Source: Bacteroidia bacterium
Lineage (GTDB): Bacteria > Bacteroidota > Bacteroidia > B-17B0 > Aurantibacillaceae
Length of the DNA: 64,000 bases
Direction of reading: 5' to 3'
Assembly: GCA_020846335.1 (NCBI GenBank)
Contig: JADLED010000150.1
Coordinates: forward strand, 1-64,000
Shown here: in pieces, positions 46,268 to 57,017 of the stretch
Layout: each line of letters opens with the position of its first letter
Position numbering within the stretch: the stretch's first letter is position 1
Position numbers and translations under genes: made by a program
Notes under the pieces: generated by a model
The model's database searches: none
Told to the model about the DNA's origin: nothing
The model's input: only the letters and a program-made list of their open reading frames with translations

Positions 46268-48085
46268 TTATTCTTTAATAATCCGGAAACTTATTTCTTT
46301 TGAAGTTGTTACTGCTCTTAGCAGGTATACACCCTGAGCATAGGCATTCAGGTTAACCTGAAACACCCCGGCGTGATGGTTCTGTTTGTAAATTTCTTTT
46401 CCATTTGTGTCGAAAATTACAACCAGCATGTCTTCATCCACCTTTAAATTAAACTCGCCTTTTGTTGGGTTCGGATAAATGTAGATGGGATTTTCTTTTT
46501 CCTGCCCATCTACTCCCAGACAGGCATTAACGATTACCATTACCGTGGCTGTTTTATTACAGCCAACTGTATTGGTTCCTGTTACAGTGTAAATAATGGT
46601 ACTTAATGGCGTAACAGTTTGCGATGCGGCAGCGGAGTTGTTGGACCACGAATAAGTGTTGGCGCCCTGCACAGTTAAAACGGTTTTTTCGTTTTCGCAA
46701 ATAACCGACCGGCTTGCTAAGGCAATGGGGTTGGGTACAGGGTTAACGGTAACACTGCTCACGGCATAACCCGTGCAGGCATTGGTGGCAGTACCAATTA
46801 TAAAATAAGAATAGTTGCCCACTGCGCTTGGTGTAACAATGTTGAACAGGGTAGAGTAAGAATAACTAAATGCCCCGGTAGGAACAAAAGTAAAGGTTTG
46901 CCCAAGACACATGCTGCCGCTATTTACACTCACCGTTGGAGATTGGTAAACGGTAATAGGTACTACAATGGGAGTGGTGGAGTTGCAACCATTGGTGCTG
47001 GTTCCGGTTACCGAATAAGTTGTGTTGGCTGCGGCAATAAGTGTAAAGGGTGGCGTGCCGCTTATGCTTCCGGGCTCAAGTGTGTAACTGTTAGCACCCG
47101 AAACATTAACCATAGCCACACTGCCCGAACACAATGAAGGTGGAACAACTGTCCCAACCGAAACAAAGGGAGGGGGATTGACGGTTACTGAAAAATTTGT
47201 TGGTGCCGATACTCCACAGGTATAAGTAGCTGTAACTTGTATATTGCCGCTAATGCCTGCAGTGGCTGTTAAAGCAGTTGTAGTGCTGCTGCCATTCCAG
47301 CCAACCGGTGTGGTCCAACTGTATGAAGAGGCAGTGCTCATGCTATTACAGGCAAAACTAAGCGTGTCGCCAAAGCAAATAAGCGAATTGCCAGTAACAC
47401 CTGTTGGTGGCAGGCCCACAATGGCGGGTGACCAACGATAGGCTGTGTTGGTGGCCGAAAAAATGGCGTTGTTAGAACCTGTTACTGCAACGCCGGCAGT
47501 GCCCGATAAATTTTCGATGCCTATTGTGCCCAAATAGGGACTGGTTGAAATTAATGCCGCATGAACTTCAATAACATTGGTTGTTTCATATAAAATAATC
47601 TGACCACTGTTGAGTAAGGAAGTGTTCCAAATTGGAACATCGGTATAAGTGAGTATAAACATTTGATTGGGAGATGTTCCCACTGTGGTAAATGTAACAT
47701 TACCTCCAAAACTTGGATCAAGATCGTTCCAGTAATAGCACACCATGCCGTTAGGGCTGGCAGTGTTTGGAAAAAACTGAGAGGTTTGAGAAGTGGCAGG
47801 ATTGATGGCGTTAATAAGGTCGAAGGTTAAAAAACCATTGGAACCTACAATTACCTGCGAATAGGTGCCGCAATAAAAATTAAAATTAAAACCAATTGGA
47901 ATGGGGCCGGTAATGCCATCATCGCCATTGGGACTGAAGACACTCAACAAACTATTTCCCGCGGTTGGAAATGTAGAATAGGTAATGGAAGAAAGAACGT
48001 AACTGGAGCAGGTTGGCACACATTGCGAACGGGCAGATGTGTTAAACAACACAATTAAACCAAGGAATACAATTAGTTTTTTCAT
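46268..48085 (-). CDS. T9SS type A sorting domain protein with Ig/PKD-like domains
   Basis: Signal peptide MKKLIVFLGLIVLFNTSARSQ; C-terminal 'IYIYPNPTKGEFNLKVDEDMLVVIFDTNGKEIYKQNHHAGVFQVNLNAYAQGVYLLRAVTTSKEISFRIIKE'. Confidence 0.9.
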   Translation of the reverse strand: MKKLIVFLGLIVLFNTSARSQCVPTCSSYVLSSITYSTFPTAGNSLLSVFSPNGDDGITGPIPIGFNFNFYCGTYSQVIVGSNGFLTFDLINAINPATSQTSQFFPNTASPNGMVCYYWNDLDPSFGGNVTFTTVGTSPNQMFILTYTDVPIWNTSLLNSGQIILYETTNVIEVHAALISTSPYLGTIGIENLSGTAGVAVTGSNNAIFSATNTAYRWSPAIVGLPPTGVTGNSLICFGDTLSFACNSMSTASSYSWTTPVGWNGSSTTTALTATAGISGNIQVTATYTCGVSAPTNFSVTVNPPPFVSVGTVVPPSLCSGSVAMVNVSGANSYTLEPGSISGTPPFTLIAAANTTYSVTGTSTNGCNSTTPIVVPITVYQSPTVSVNSGSMCLGQTFTFVPTGAFSYSYSTLFNIVTPSAVGNYSYFIIGTATNACTGYAVSSVTVNPVPNPIALASRSVICENEKTVLTVQGANTYSWSNNSAAASQTVTPLSTIIYTVTGTNTVGCNKTATVMVIVNACLGVDGQEKENPIYIYPNPTKGEFNLKVDEDMLVVIFDTNGKEIYKQNHHAGVFQVNLNAYAQGVYLLRAVTTSKEISFRIIKE

Positions 48086-48178
48086 GGCGGATAAGTTTAG
48101 TTAACATAAATGTAATCAATTTTTTATGACAATTTTATGACAAACCGGTTGTTTTTAAAAAAGAGTGTTTGATAAAAA

Positions 48179-48208
48179 AAAACGCCCGGAATTTCCGGGC
48201 GTTTCAAT
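48179..48208 (-). terminator. Rho-independent terminator
   Basis: AAACGCCCGGAAT/TTCCGGGCGTTT stem downstream of the PPase gene. Confidence 0.8.
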
Positions 48209-48226
48209 TTTAAAATTTTGTTCGAA

Positions 48227-51028
48227 TTATTTTGGTTGAACGGCTTCAAGCGTAAACTTAATGTTTACATCGTCGGCTGCACCGCCGCCCGCAACACCAT
48301 AGTCGTCGTGTTTAATAACCATTTCGCCTTCAAAGCCAACGGTAGTGGCATCTACTTCTTTATCCGCAACCCAGGATTTACCTTCAACGCCTCCCTGATA
48401 GTTAAACATCATGGCCACATCTTTTGTTACACCTTTAAGAGTAAGTTTACCTTTTGCAGTATACGCATAAAGGCCCATCTCTTCATTCTTAACAATTTCG
48501 GTTGCTTCAAAAGTGGCAGTTTTAAATTTAGCCACATCAAAAAACTCGGCTTTGTCTTTTAAGTGACTGTCTCTGTATGAGTTTTGTGTGTTTAGGCTGG
48601 TCATATCCAACTGAATAAACACTTTAGGTCCATTCGCATTTTGAAGATTTACATAACCGCTGTCAACTGTAATGGTTCCTTTGGTATCGCTGATAATGTG
48701 TTTAATGCTGAAGTTTAAAGAGCTGTGAGCACCGTCCACCATGTACATGCCATTTAATTCGGCGATGTCTTTTTTGTTGGCGTTCATAATGCTATCGCAT
48801 TGTGCTTTGCTGGTGCAGGTGTATTCTTTACCGTTGACGTTGCATTTAAGCACTTCCTCAGTTTTAGCACAACAGGCACCTTCTTCAGATGAAGTATTAA
48901 TGGCAATGTAAGGAGCAATAACCAACGAAACGATTGACATTAATTTAATGAGAATGTTCATGGATGGACCAGAGGTGTCTTTAAAAGGATCACCTACCGT
49001 GTCACCTGTAACAGAAGCTTTGTGTGGTTCTGATTTTTTGTAAAACGTTTCTCCATTAATTACCACACCTTTTTCGAAAGATTTTTTAGCGTTATCCCAG
49101 GCACCACCGGCATTGCTTTGGAAAATTCCCATCAACACACCCGAAACAGTAACACCGGCTAATAAACCACCCAATACTTCAGGGCCAAAAATAAATCCAA
49201 CTAATACTGGAGTAATTAAAGCAATGGCTCCCGGCATCATCATTTCGCGGATAGATGCTTTTGTAGAAATAGCCACACATTTTTCGTATTCCGGTTTGGC
49301 TTTATAATCCATAATTCCCGGAATTTCGCGGAACTGACGGCGCACTTCCTGAACCATGTCCATGGCTGCGCGGCCTACTGCCTGAATACACAAGGCTGAG
49401 AAGATAAATGGAATCATACCACCAATAAATAAACCGGCCAATACATTGGCTTTGTAAATATCAATGTGTTGATTATTTGGCATGGCTATACCTACGAAAG
49501 CCGCAAATAATGCCAATGAAGTTAAAGCAGCAGAAGCAATGGCAAAACCTTTTCCGGTAGCGGCAGTGGTATTACCTACGGCATCTAAATTATCAGTACG
49601 TTCGCGAACTTCTGGAGGCAACTGGCTCATTTCGGCAATACCACCGGCGTTGTCGGCAATCGGACCAAAAGCGTCAATGGCTAATTGCATGGCTGTGGTG
49701 GCCATCATACCTGCTGCGGCAATGGCCACACCGTATAATCCGGCAAAATAATAAGAACCCATAATTCCACCAGCTAAGGTTAAAATAGGAATAACGGTTG
49801 ATTTCATACCAACGGATAAACCACCAATGATGTTAGTGGCATGTCCGGTAGAGGATTGTTGTATGATAGAGTTAACAGGGCCTTTGCCCATGGCTGTGTA
49901 GTATTCGGTAACAATACTCATTATTGCTCCTACAACTGTTCCTACTAAAATGGCCATAAACACACTCATTTTGGTAAAGTGAACATCGCGTAAAACAATG
50001 TCTCCGTCAGGCAACATCCAGTTTACTACAAAGTAAGATGCAGCAACTGTAAGTAACATCGACATCCAGTTGCCCATGTTGAGCGCATTCTGAACATTTG
50101 ATTTATCATCTTTAATGGTAACAAACCAGGTTCCAACAATTGAGAAGATGATACCTAAACCACAAATAACCATTGGTAATAAAATTGGCGACATTCCACC
50201 AAAAGCATCTTTCACAACTACTTCCTGACCCAATACCATGGTTGCTAAAATGGTGGCAACATAAGAGCCGAATAAGTCGGCACCCATTCCGGCCACGTCA
50301 CCTACGTTATCGCCTACATTATCGGCAATGGTGGCAGGGTTACGAACGTCGTCTTCAGGAATTCCGGCTTCCACTTTACCAACAAGGTCAGCACCTACGT
50401 CGGCAGCTTTGGTATAAATACCACCACCCACACGGGCAAACAGGGCAATTGATTCGGCACCTAATGAAAATCCGGTTAATACTTCAATGGCTGTTTTCAT
50501 GTGCTCAGCATTAATGCCTTCAGGGCCAAACACATTAAATATTTTAAGGAAAACTAAAAACAAACCGCCTAATCCTAATACGGCTAAACCTGCAACTCCA
50601 AGACCCATAACGGTACCACCGGTAAAGGAAACTTTTAATGCTTGCTTAAGGCTGGTACGCGCTGCCTGAGTGGTGCGCACGTTGGCTTTGGTGGCAACTT
50701 TCATTCCAATATATCCTGCGGTAGCCGAAAATACGGCACCTATAATAAAGGCAATTGAGATAATCCAACTTGAGTGAATGGCCACATGGTTAACTTCGTG
50801 CACTGTGCCAGAGTAGGCCAGAAGAGCAGCGGCAAATACCACAAAAATACTTAACACCTTCCACTCGGCTTTTAAAAATGCCATGGCTCCGGCGGCAATG
50901 TAGCCTGCCAGTTCCTTCATATTGGCATCACCGGCATCCTGTTTACTAACCCAGGCCGATTTTATTGCCATTACTATTAGTCCAACAATTCCCAATGCGG
51001 GAACTAAATAAATAACGCTATCGTTCAT
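48227..51028 (-). CDS. hppA: Membrane-bound ion-translocating pyrophosphatase with a C-terminal YceI-like domain
   Basis: PPase motifs '[56 protein letters not shown]', '[18 protein letters not shown]', '[14 protein letters not shown]...[28 protein letters not shown]'; same frame continues into '[34 protein letters not shown]...[20 protein letters not shown]...[24 protein letters not shown]', a YceI pattern. Confidence 0.93.
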   Translation of the reverse strand: MNDSVIYLVPALGIVGLIVMAIKSAWVSKQDAGDANMKELAGYIAAGAMAFLKAEWKVLSIFVVFAAALLAYSGTVHEVNHVAIHSSWIISIAFIIGAVFSATAGYIGMKVATKANVRTTQAARTSLKQALKVSFTGGTVMGLGVAGLAVLGLGGLFLVFLKIFNVFGPEGINAEHMKTAIEVLTGFSLGAESIALFARVGGGIYTKAADVGADLVGKVEAGIPEDDVRNPATIADNVGDNVGDVAGMGADLFGSYVATILATMVLGQEVVVKDAFGGMSPILLPMVICGLGIIFSIVGTWFVTIKDDKSNVQNALNMGNWMSMLLTVAASYFVVNWMLPDGDIVLRDVHFTKMSVFMAILVGTVVGAIMSIVTEYYTAMGKGPVNSIIQQSSTGHATNIIGGLSVGMKSTVIPILTLAGGIMGSYYFAGLYGVAIAAAGMMATTAMQLAIDAFGPIADNAGGIAEMSQLPPEVRERTDNLDAVGNTTAATGKGFAIASAALTSLALFAAFVGIAMPNNQHIDIYKANVLAGLFIGGMIPFIFSALCIQAVGRAAMDMVQEVRRQFREIPGIMDYKAKPEYEKCVAISTKASIREMMMPGAIALITPVLVGFIFGPEVLGGLLAGVTVSGVLMGIFQSNAGGAWDNAKKSFEKGVVINGETFYKKSEPHKASVTGDTVGDPFKDTSGPSMNILIKLMSIVSLVIAPYIAINTSSEEGACCAKTEEVLKCNVNGKEYTCTSKAQCDSIMNANKKDIAELNGMYMVDGAHSSLNFSIKHIISDTKGTITVDSGYVNLQNANGPKVFIQLDMTSLNTQNSYRDSHLKDKAEFFDVAKFKTATFEATEIVKNEEMGLYAYTAKGKLTLKGVTKDVAMMFNYQGGVEGKSWVADKEVDATTVGFEGEMVIKHDDYGVAGGGAADDVNIKFTLEAVQPK

Positions 51029-51048
51029 AATTTTAATTTATAGGGCTG

Positions 51049-51056
51049 CAAAAATA
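51049..51056 (-). promoter_or_regulatory. -7 element TATTTTTG upstream of the PPase gene
   Basis: Exact TAnnTTTG on the minus strand, 20 nt before the ATG. Confidence 0.5.
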
Positions 51057-51116
51057 GGAAAATTCCGGTAAAATTAAAACATTATAATGCATTGATTTAC
51101 AGATATTAAGCAAAAA

Positions 51117-51140
51117 AGGCCCACATATTCTGTGAGCCTA
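51117..51140 (-). terminator. Putative Rho-independent terminator
   Basis: AGGCCCACA-TATTC-TGTGAGCCT stem (one mismatch) next to an A-run, downstream of the 51160-51834 gene. Confidence 0.5.
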
Positions 51141-51159
51141 TTGCTAAAAGTGGAGATTT

Positions 51160-51834
51160 TTATTCTTTTACAATTTTAACCGTTTTGTGGCCAATGCCAG
51201 AACTGAGCCCGAGTAAATAAAATCCTGGTTCAAGGTTAGTGAGATCAAGTTCGCTTGTTTTGGTCTGTTGTAACAGCAGTTTGCCATTGAGGTCGAACAG
51301 TTTTACATCCGAAATTTCGTCAAGAAAAACTTTATTGCGTGTAGGATTTGGATACACACGAACATGGCTTGGGTTTGAAGGCAAATTTGCCATAGCCGTT
51401 GAATTGGCATATCCAATTACCGAAAGATTGGAGAACCGGATGGTGGATCCGGTATCGGGCAGGCTAATGTTAAAAGTTAGAGACACCGAATTGGTGTTAC
51501 TTACCTTTGTTCGTACCGAGCTAGTTCCAATAGCAACCGTTGCGGAGTTGAGGGCAATGGGATTACCCATGAGCGTATAGGTAAATAAGGTGTATTTGGT
51601 TACAATAGAATCGAAAACTACGTTGGATGAAAACGTTTTGTTAATTGAGAGAGTAGTTGTGCTGTAACCTTTGGCAGTAAAACTTAAATAGGTAGGGTCG
51701 TTGTTCTGCGTAACCGATGCAGTATTTAATCCTGACACTATAAAGTCGGTAAAGTTGGTTGCGGTGCTAAGTGTTACTTGTGCCCTTGTAAAGCTGGCAA
51801 TTAAAAGGCTTGTGATAAATAAAGTTTTTTTCAT
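51160..51834 (-). CDS. T9SS type A sorting domain protein
   Basis: Signal peptide MKKTLFITSLLIASFTRAQ; C-terminal 'VRVYPNPTRNKVFLDEISDVKLFDLNGKLLLQQTKTSELDLTNLEPGFYLLGLSSGIGHKTVKIVKE'. Confidence 0.87.
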   Translation of the reverse strand: MKKTLFITSLLIASFTRAQVTLSTATNFTDFIVSGLNTASVTQNNDPTYLSFTAKGYSTTTLSINKTFSSNVVFDSIVTKYTLFTYTLMGNPIALNSATVAIGTSSVRTKVSNTNSVSLTFNISLPDTGSTIRFSNLSVIGYANSTAMANLPSNPSHVRVYPNPTRNKVFLDEISDVKLFDLNGKLLLQQTKTSELDLTNLEPGFYLLGLSSGIGHKTVKIVKE

Positions 51835-52045
51835 GGTTTAATTTTTTTATAAAGGTCTGTTTAAGCAGGTTCTAAAGAAGTAAACAATTCATGAATGGTA
51901 ATTTTGATTTCACGAATGGTTAGATTGAAAAGAATATACAATACCTGCATGCTTTCAACGCAAAGGTTTATTTTTGAAGTAACCAGACTTTTACCAGAAC
52001 TTAATTTTAAAGGTTGGTTAATTAATTGAAATAATGGGCCTTGAT

Positions 52046-52813
52046 TTAATTACCAACCGTAATGTTGTTGGTTTTAAGCTGTTGCTCAAATTCGTTTTTA
52101 CGCTCGCGAGAAATAATAATGGTTTTTCCATTGTCAAGGGTTAAAGCATTATCGGCTTTATTGTATTTTTTAATAAAGTTGATGTTAACGATGTAAGAAC
52201 GATGCGATCGGAAAAAATTTGGGCGTTTATCCAGTACCTCTTCAAAAAATTTAAGTTTTTTACTCACCAGTATTTTCGATCCGTTTTTTAACCACACTTC
52301 GGTGTAGGCGCCGTCGGCTTCGAGGTAAACGATTTCGGATGTTTCTACAAACAACAAACCATCGGCTACTGGCAGGGCTATTTTATTAAACTGTTCTGAT
52401 AAAAAGGATTCTTTTAAAACCTCCAATCGGTTTTTCATATCAAAACTGCCTATTTTTTTGGAGGCTTTTTCAACCGCGTGTTTTAGTTTGTCAATGTCAA
52501 CGGGTTTTAGCAAATAATCCACCGCCGACACTTCAAAGGCGCGCAGGGCATATTCGTTGTAAGCGGTAACAAAAATAATTTCAAAATCAACGTCTCTGAA
52601 AAAACTCAGCAATTCAAAGCCATTGTATTCCGGCATTTCAATGTCTAAAAATACCAGTTGAGGTCTTAGTTTATTTACGGCCAATACGCCTTCAGGTACG
52701 TTGGCGCAAAGACTTATCACTTCAATATTTTCGCAATAATCCTGCAATAATTTTTGTAGCGCGCTTCTGGCCCTTTCCTCATCATCAATAATTATTGCCT
52801 TAACCTTATTCAT
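52046..52813 (-). CDS. LytTR-family response regulator
   Basis: Receiver 'KAIIIDDEERARSALQKLL...LVFLDIEMPEYNGFELL...AVDYLLKPVD' plus LytTR 'IVYLEADGAYTEVWLKNGSKILVSKKLKFFEEVL...FFRSHRSYIVNINFIKKYNK'. Confidence 0.94.
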   Translation of the reverse strand: MNKVKAIIIDDEERARSALQKLLQDYCENIEVISLCANVPEGVLAVNKLRPQLVFLDIEMPEYNGFELLSFFRDVDFEIIFVTAYNEYALRAFEVSAVDYLLKPVDIDKLKHAVEKASKKIGSFDMKNRLEVLKESFLSEQFNKIALPVADGLLFVETSEIVYLEADGAYTEVWLKNGSKILVSKKLKFFEEVLDKRPNFFRSHRSYIVNINFIKKYNKADNALTLDNGKTIIISRERKNEFEQQLKTNNITVGN

Positions 52814-52879
52814 TGCGTGCAAATGTTATAAAAAAAGAAACAAAGGACAAACTACAGTGTGCCCTTTGTCCAAAAGTTT

Positions 52880-53971
52880 TTAATGTTTAAATGCTTTGGT
52901 TTTATCGCAGGATACCGGCACCAGTGCTCCTTCAAATCCGGCAAAATAAACTGTGCCATAATCTTTGCCATCCCAATTTTGTTTTATGGTGCAGGGTATA
53001 TAGCGGCACTCGTTTTTATCCCAACCATACGATACGGATATAACTTTGCAGTATCTGAATTTTGGAATTGTTTTTGCAATGTTTACGTAAACAACTTCCC
53101 AGTCTTTGCTGATGTAAACATAATCAATTCGGTCGCCCCAGGCTTTAGGTTTATCCTGAGCCGCCATTGGTTGAATCAAATCAAGGTACTCTTTTTCACG
53201 GGCATCGTCATTCACAAATTGTTTTGGCATCGAAACAAGTTCGCCAAAAGCACTTGTCACCTCACCATTAAAAGTAAGTTCGGCTTCAAATAAAGCGTCT
53301 GCAATTTTTGTGCTGTCCCATTGTTCCAGCTTTGTTTTATCTTTTGAAATCACATTAAATGATCCTCCTTTAAAATCCATTCCATGTTCCATAAAAAATA
53401 CTTTTTTCCCGCTTTTCTTAAAGGCAGAAATATCCGGCTGGCCAACTAAAATGATGTCCGGGTCTTTTGTGTAAACATAAATGTTAGCGCCATCTTTAAA
53501 CGCCTGTTTAAGGTTGCCTTTTGGCATAAACATATTTCTGATGCTCATTCTAAAGCAATTGCACTTGGCCATTGTTTTTTTAACCACTTCAGGATTCATT
53601 GCGCCAGTGCCAATGTCTGCTATCTCGTTCATGTTTGCATTTGAATAACGGATTTGCAGTTTGGGTTCGTTGTTTACAAAGTGAAATACGCCGGTTAGGT
53701 TGTCACGCATTTCTATGGTTACTTCACTTACTTTAAAAGGCTTTGGTATGTTCATCATATTAACGGTGGCAAGTGTTACAGGGTATTTCATAAAATATTT
53801 TCCCGACACGCCTTTGTCGTCTTTATGCTCGGTGGTGTAAAGTTCCACGCCTTTTGGCAGGCCTTCATCGGCAGTACTTTCGCCTCCTTTTTTTAAAAAT
53901 TTTCCTAATTGTGCCTGAGTGGTTCCTCCAATCAAACAGGTGAGTGCAATTGATACAATTTGCTTTTTCAT
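52880..53971 (-). CDS. Secreted protein of unknown function
   Basis: Signal peptide MKKQIVSIALTCLIGGTTQAQ with start inferred at 53971; no family recognised. Confidence 0.75.
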   Translation of the reverse strand: MKKQIVSIALTCLIGGTTQAQLGKFLKKGGESTADEGLPKGVELYTTEHKDDKGVSGKYFMKYPVTLATVNMMNIPKPFKVSEVTIEMRDNLTGVFHFVNNEPKLQIRYSNANMNEIADIGTGAMNPEVVKKTMAKCNCFRMSIRNMFMPKGNLKQAFKDGANIYVYTKDPDIILVGQPDISAFKKSGKKVFFMEHGMDFKGGSFNVISKDKTKLEQWDSTKIADALFEAELTFNGEVTSAFGELVSMPKQFVNDDAREKEYLDLIQPMAAQDKPKAWGDRIDYVYISKDWEVVYVNIAKTIPKFRYCKVISVSYGWDKNECRYIPCTIKQNWDGKDYGTVYFAGFEGALVPVSCDKTKAFKH

Positions 53972-54054
53972 GTGTAATAATTTTAGGCAAATATGTAAGG
54001 TCTTAGTGGCAAGAATTAACACAAATGCATCAGTGGTGGTTTTGAGTTCACCAA

Positions 54055-56964
54055 CTACATAGGAAAGTGCAAATGAATTTGTGTGCCGCAGGCTTCTTCG
54101 TTTTCAAAGAGGTCGGTTACCTGATATGTTATTTTTTTTGTTTTGCCTGAATTGAGCAAATCGAGCCGCTTTTGCACTGCGCCAGTGGCAAAGGATTTGT
54201 GAGAAAAATTACTGCGTTGTTTAATTTCGTCGGAGCGTTTACGGCCAATGCCATTGTCGGTAATAAAAACTTCAACTGAATTGCTGTGGGTAATAAAACG
54301 TATGCTGAGGTTTTTGTGACCTTTTTTATGCAAAAGCCCGTGTTTTACGGCATTTTCAACAAATGGCTGAATAACCAGCGAAGGGATTTGTTGCGCCTGG
54401 CCGCTGCTTTGGGGCGATATAATGTTGTAGGTAAATTCGCCACCAAACCTGAGTTTTTCCAACTCCAGGTAATTTTCAAGCATTTCTATTTCGTCAGCTA
54501 CTGCCACTTTTTCGAGCGAAGAAAATTCGAGAACCTTGCGCATAAGGTTGCTAAATCGGCCCAGATAATGATTAGTGTTTTTTATGTCGCTTTTTAAAAT
54601 TAAATCCTGAATAGAGTTGAGTGTGTTATACATAAAATGAGGATTCATTTGCGCCCTGATAGCCGTGAGTTGCGAATTAATCAATTCGTTTCTCACAGTG
54701 GCTTTGTTTTTAATGTTGCGTATAATAATTAAGGAGATAAATAAAACCAGCAAGGCACCCGATAAACCCACCAACATATAAAACCACAGTTTTTGCCAAA
54801 AGGGTTTGTTTACAGTAAAAATAATTTTGCTGTCGTTTGCGCTTAGTTGGCCGTCTTCGTTTACTGCATTTACAGCAAAGGTGTAAGTGCCGGGTGGTAA
54901 TGAGGTGTAAATTACTTCGTTGTTGGCCCCATTCACAATGGTGGCGCTGCTATCGGCACCCAACAAGCGGTAACTGTAAAAGAAATTGGCACGGGCTCTG
55001 ATGCAACTGGTGTTAAATTTTATTTTTAGTTTACCCGAATTAAATGCCATTGTAAAGTGTTTTTCCTTATCCAGCAGTTGATTGTTTAGTGTAACTTTTT
55101 CGATTTGGATTTTTGGCAATGCTAAATTGATGGCGTTCATTTTAAGAGGAAATTGCACAAGCCCCTTGTTAGTGGCAAGGCAAACAGTGCTGTCCATTAT
55201 TTCAATGGCATTCACTTCTTTCGATACCAGTCCATCACTCACATCGTAATAACCCGAAGAACTGCCATTAAGGGCAATGCGGTTCAGGCATTTTTCGGTC
55301 GCAATAAAAATATCCTGATTGTGAATTTTAAAAGTTTTAATAGTTGTGCCTTTCATTAAGGCACTCACTTTTTTTTCCTGCTTCACTTCTTTTCCATCGT
55401 AACTCAGCAAGCCGTTGTTAAGACTTCCTATCCAAAGTTTACCGTTTTCAAAAGTTAATTTAGCCGCATTAATACGTTCGTTATTAAAATTAAGCGACTG
55501 ATAATTTCCATTGGAATAAACTAAAATGCCATTTATTGTTGCAAAATAGACGATGCGATGAAGCTTATCAATAGCCACCGACCGGCCTGATTTACCAAGA
55601 ATAAGTGAGGATGGCATGCTTAACGGATTTTCAATGGCTTTTTTTATACCATCCAAACGACTCACCGAATTGGAGGCAACAAAATAAAGCGTATCGTCCA
55701 TTACATCAAAATCTCGAATGTTGGATGGCCATAAAATAATTTCTTTGGATTGGGTAACATATCCAAACGATCCACGGGAAACGAGATACCCATTGCCGTA
55801 AGGAAGAATTTTTCGGGCCAGGCGGTATTCGCTAAGTTTGTTGGTTTGAATAGAAGTGGGTTCGCCTTTTTTACCAAGTCGGTAAAGATGCCCGCTGTAA
55901 GTACCAAACAAAAGGGAGTTGTCTTTATCTAAAGTTAATGCCGAAATAAAATTATCGCTAATGCTTGAATTTTGACGGTTGGTAATTAGCAGGTTTTTGT
56001 TTGGAATAATATGGATGCCATTTTGCAAACTGGTTAGCCAGACATTTCCTTCTCTGTCTTCCAAAAAAGAAGAAATTTTATCGCCCTGCATTATTTGACC
56101 TGAGTAGGAGCTTACTTCGGTTTGATGATTGACAGGCACAATGCCATTGGAGGTAGTGAGCCAAAGTTGATTGTCAGAATCTATACCAACCTTGTAAACA
56201 AATTGATTTAAACGGATGTTGCTTAGTAATTTGAATTTGCCGGATTCAGTGATTTCAGATAACTGGTATTCCCGTAAATTGCCTGTTTCGTTGAGAATAA
56301 AAATGCGGTTTTTGTTTCTTTCAAGATAAACCTTGTCGCCACTTTTTAAGTTAGAAGAAATTGGTTGATGCTGAAATTTTTTACCAGTCCATTTTAAACC
56401 AAATAAACCAGATATTTGAGAAGTTGCGTAAACAGCCCCTTTACCATCAAACTCCACATCGAGCCATGCCACGGTATCGCCCTTCGCATTCAGATTATAA
56501 ATCCTGTCAACAACGCCACCCTCTTTGTTGTAAACCACAATGGCATTATTACCAACCACCCAAACCCGATCCTCACTATCCACAGTGTATTGCGGATAAA
56601 TGCGAAACTGCCCTGAAAAGTCTTTAAATAATATAAGCGAATCGTTCTTAACTTTAAAAAGCTGGCCATTAAAATTCTGACACCAAATATTTCCATGAGC
56701 ATCCAGCTTCAGTTCAGAAATACTTTTCCCGTTTTCGCGGCTGTAGTTGTATTGCTTAAAATGAAATCCATCGTAACGGAACAAGCCGGCGTCGCAACCA
56801 ATCCAGATATAACCAAAATCATCCTGTATTACCTGATACACCTCGCTCGAAGGAAGCGAATTTTCTTCGTTCAACGTGTAATAATAGGGCGCCTGACCAT
56901 GCACTTTAAGGTAAAAAAGGCAGGTCAAAAAAAGCAGCAAAAAATGTTTTGGACGAAAAACCAT
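54055..56964 (-). CDS. Two-component propeller/Y_Y_Y sensor with LytS-type histidine kinase
   Basis: Propeller repeats 'VIQDDFGYIWIGCDAGLFRYDGFHFKQY', Y_Y_Y-like 'FFYSYRLLGADSS...YTSLPPGTYTFAVNAVNEDG', TM segment, 'QLTAIRAQMNPHFMYNTLNSIQDLI' and 'LVIQPFVENAVKHGLLHK'. Confidence 0.93.
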   Translation of the reverse strand: MVFRPKHFLLLFLTCLFYLKVHGQAPYYYTLNEENSLPSSEVYQVIQDDFGYIWIGCDAGLFRYDGFHFKQYNYSRENGKSISELKLDAHGNIWCQNFNGQLFKVKNDSLILFKDFSGQFRIYPQYTVDSEDRVWVVGNNAIVVYNKEGGVVDRIYNLNAKGDTVAWLDVEFDGKGAVYATSQISGLFGLKWTGKKFQHQPISSNLKSGDKVYLERNKNRIFILNETGNLREYQLSEITESGKFKLLSNIRLNQFVYKVGIDSDNQLWLTTSNGIVPVNHQTEVSSYSGQIMQGDKISSFLEDREGNVWLTSLQNGIHIIPNKNLLITNRQNSSISDNFISALTLDKDNSLLFGTYSGHLYRLGKKGEPTSIQTNKLSEYRLARKILPYGNGYLVSRGSFGYVTQSKEIILWPSNIRDFDVMDDTLYFVASNSVSRLDGIKKAIENPLSMPSSLILGKSGRSVAIDKLHRIVYFATINGILVYSNGNYQSLNFNNERINAAKLTFENGKLWIGSLNNGLLSYDGKEVKQEKKVSALMKGTTIKTFKIHNQDIFIATEKCLNRIALNGSSSGYYDVSDGLVSKEVNAIEIMDSTVCLATNKGLVQFPLKMNAINLALPKIQIEKVTLNNQLLDKEKHFTMAFNSGKLKIKFNTSCIRARANFFYSYRLLGADSSATIVNGANNEVIYTSLPPGTYTFAVNAVNEDGQLSANDSKIIFTVNKPFWQKLWFYMLVGLSGALLVLFISLIIIRNIKNKATVRNELINSQLTAIRAQMNPHFMYNTLNSIQDLILKSDIKNTNHYLGRFSNLMRKVLEFSSLEKVAVADEIEMLENYLELEKLRFGGEFTYNIISPQSSGQAQQIPSLVIQPFVENAVKHGLLHKKGHKNLSIRFITHSNSVEVFITDNGIGRKRSDEIKQRSNFSHKSFATGAVQKRLDLLNSGKTKKITYQVTDLFENEEACGTQIHLHFPM

Positions 56965-57017
56965 AAAATTTTAAAGAGCCCCGGTTATTTTGCTAAAAAT
57001 AGTAATTTCGTATAGAT

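Noticed and set aside
50173-50514. Plus-strand ORF opposite the PPase gene
   Set aside because: Antisense of highly conserved PPase motifs; composition is atypical (W/R/H-rich).
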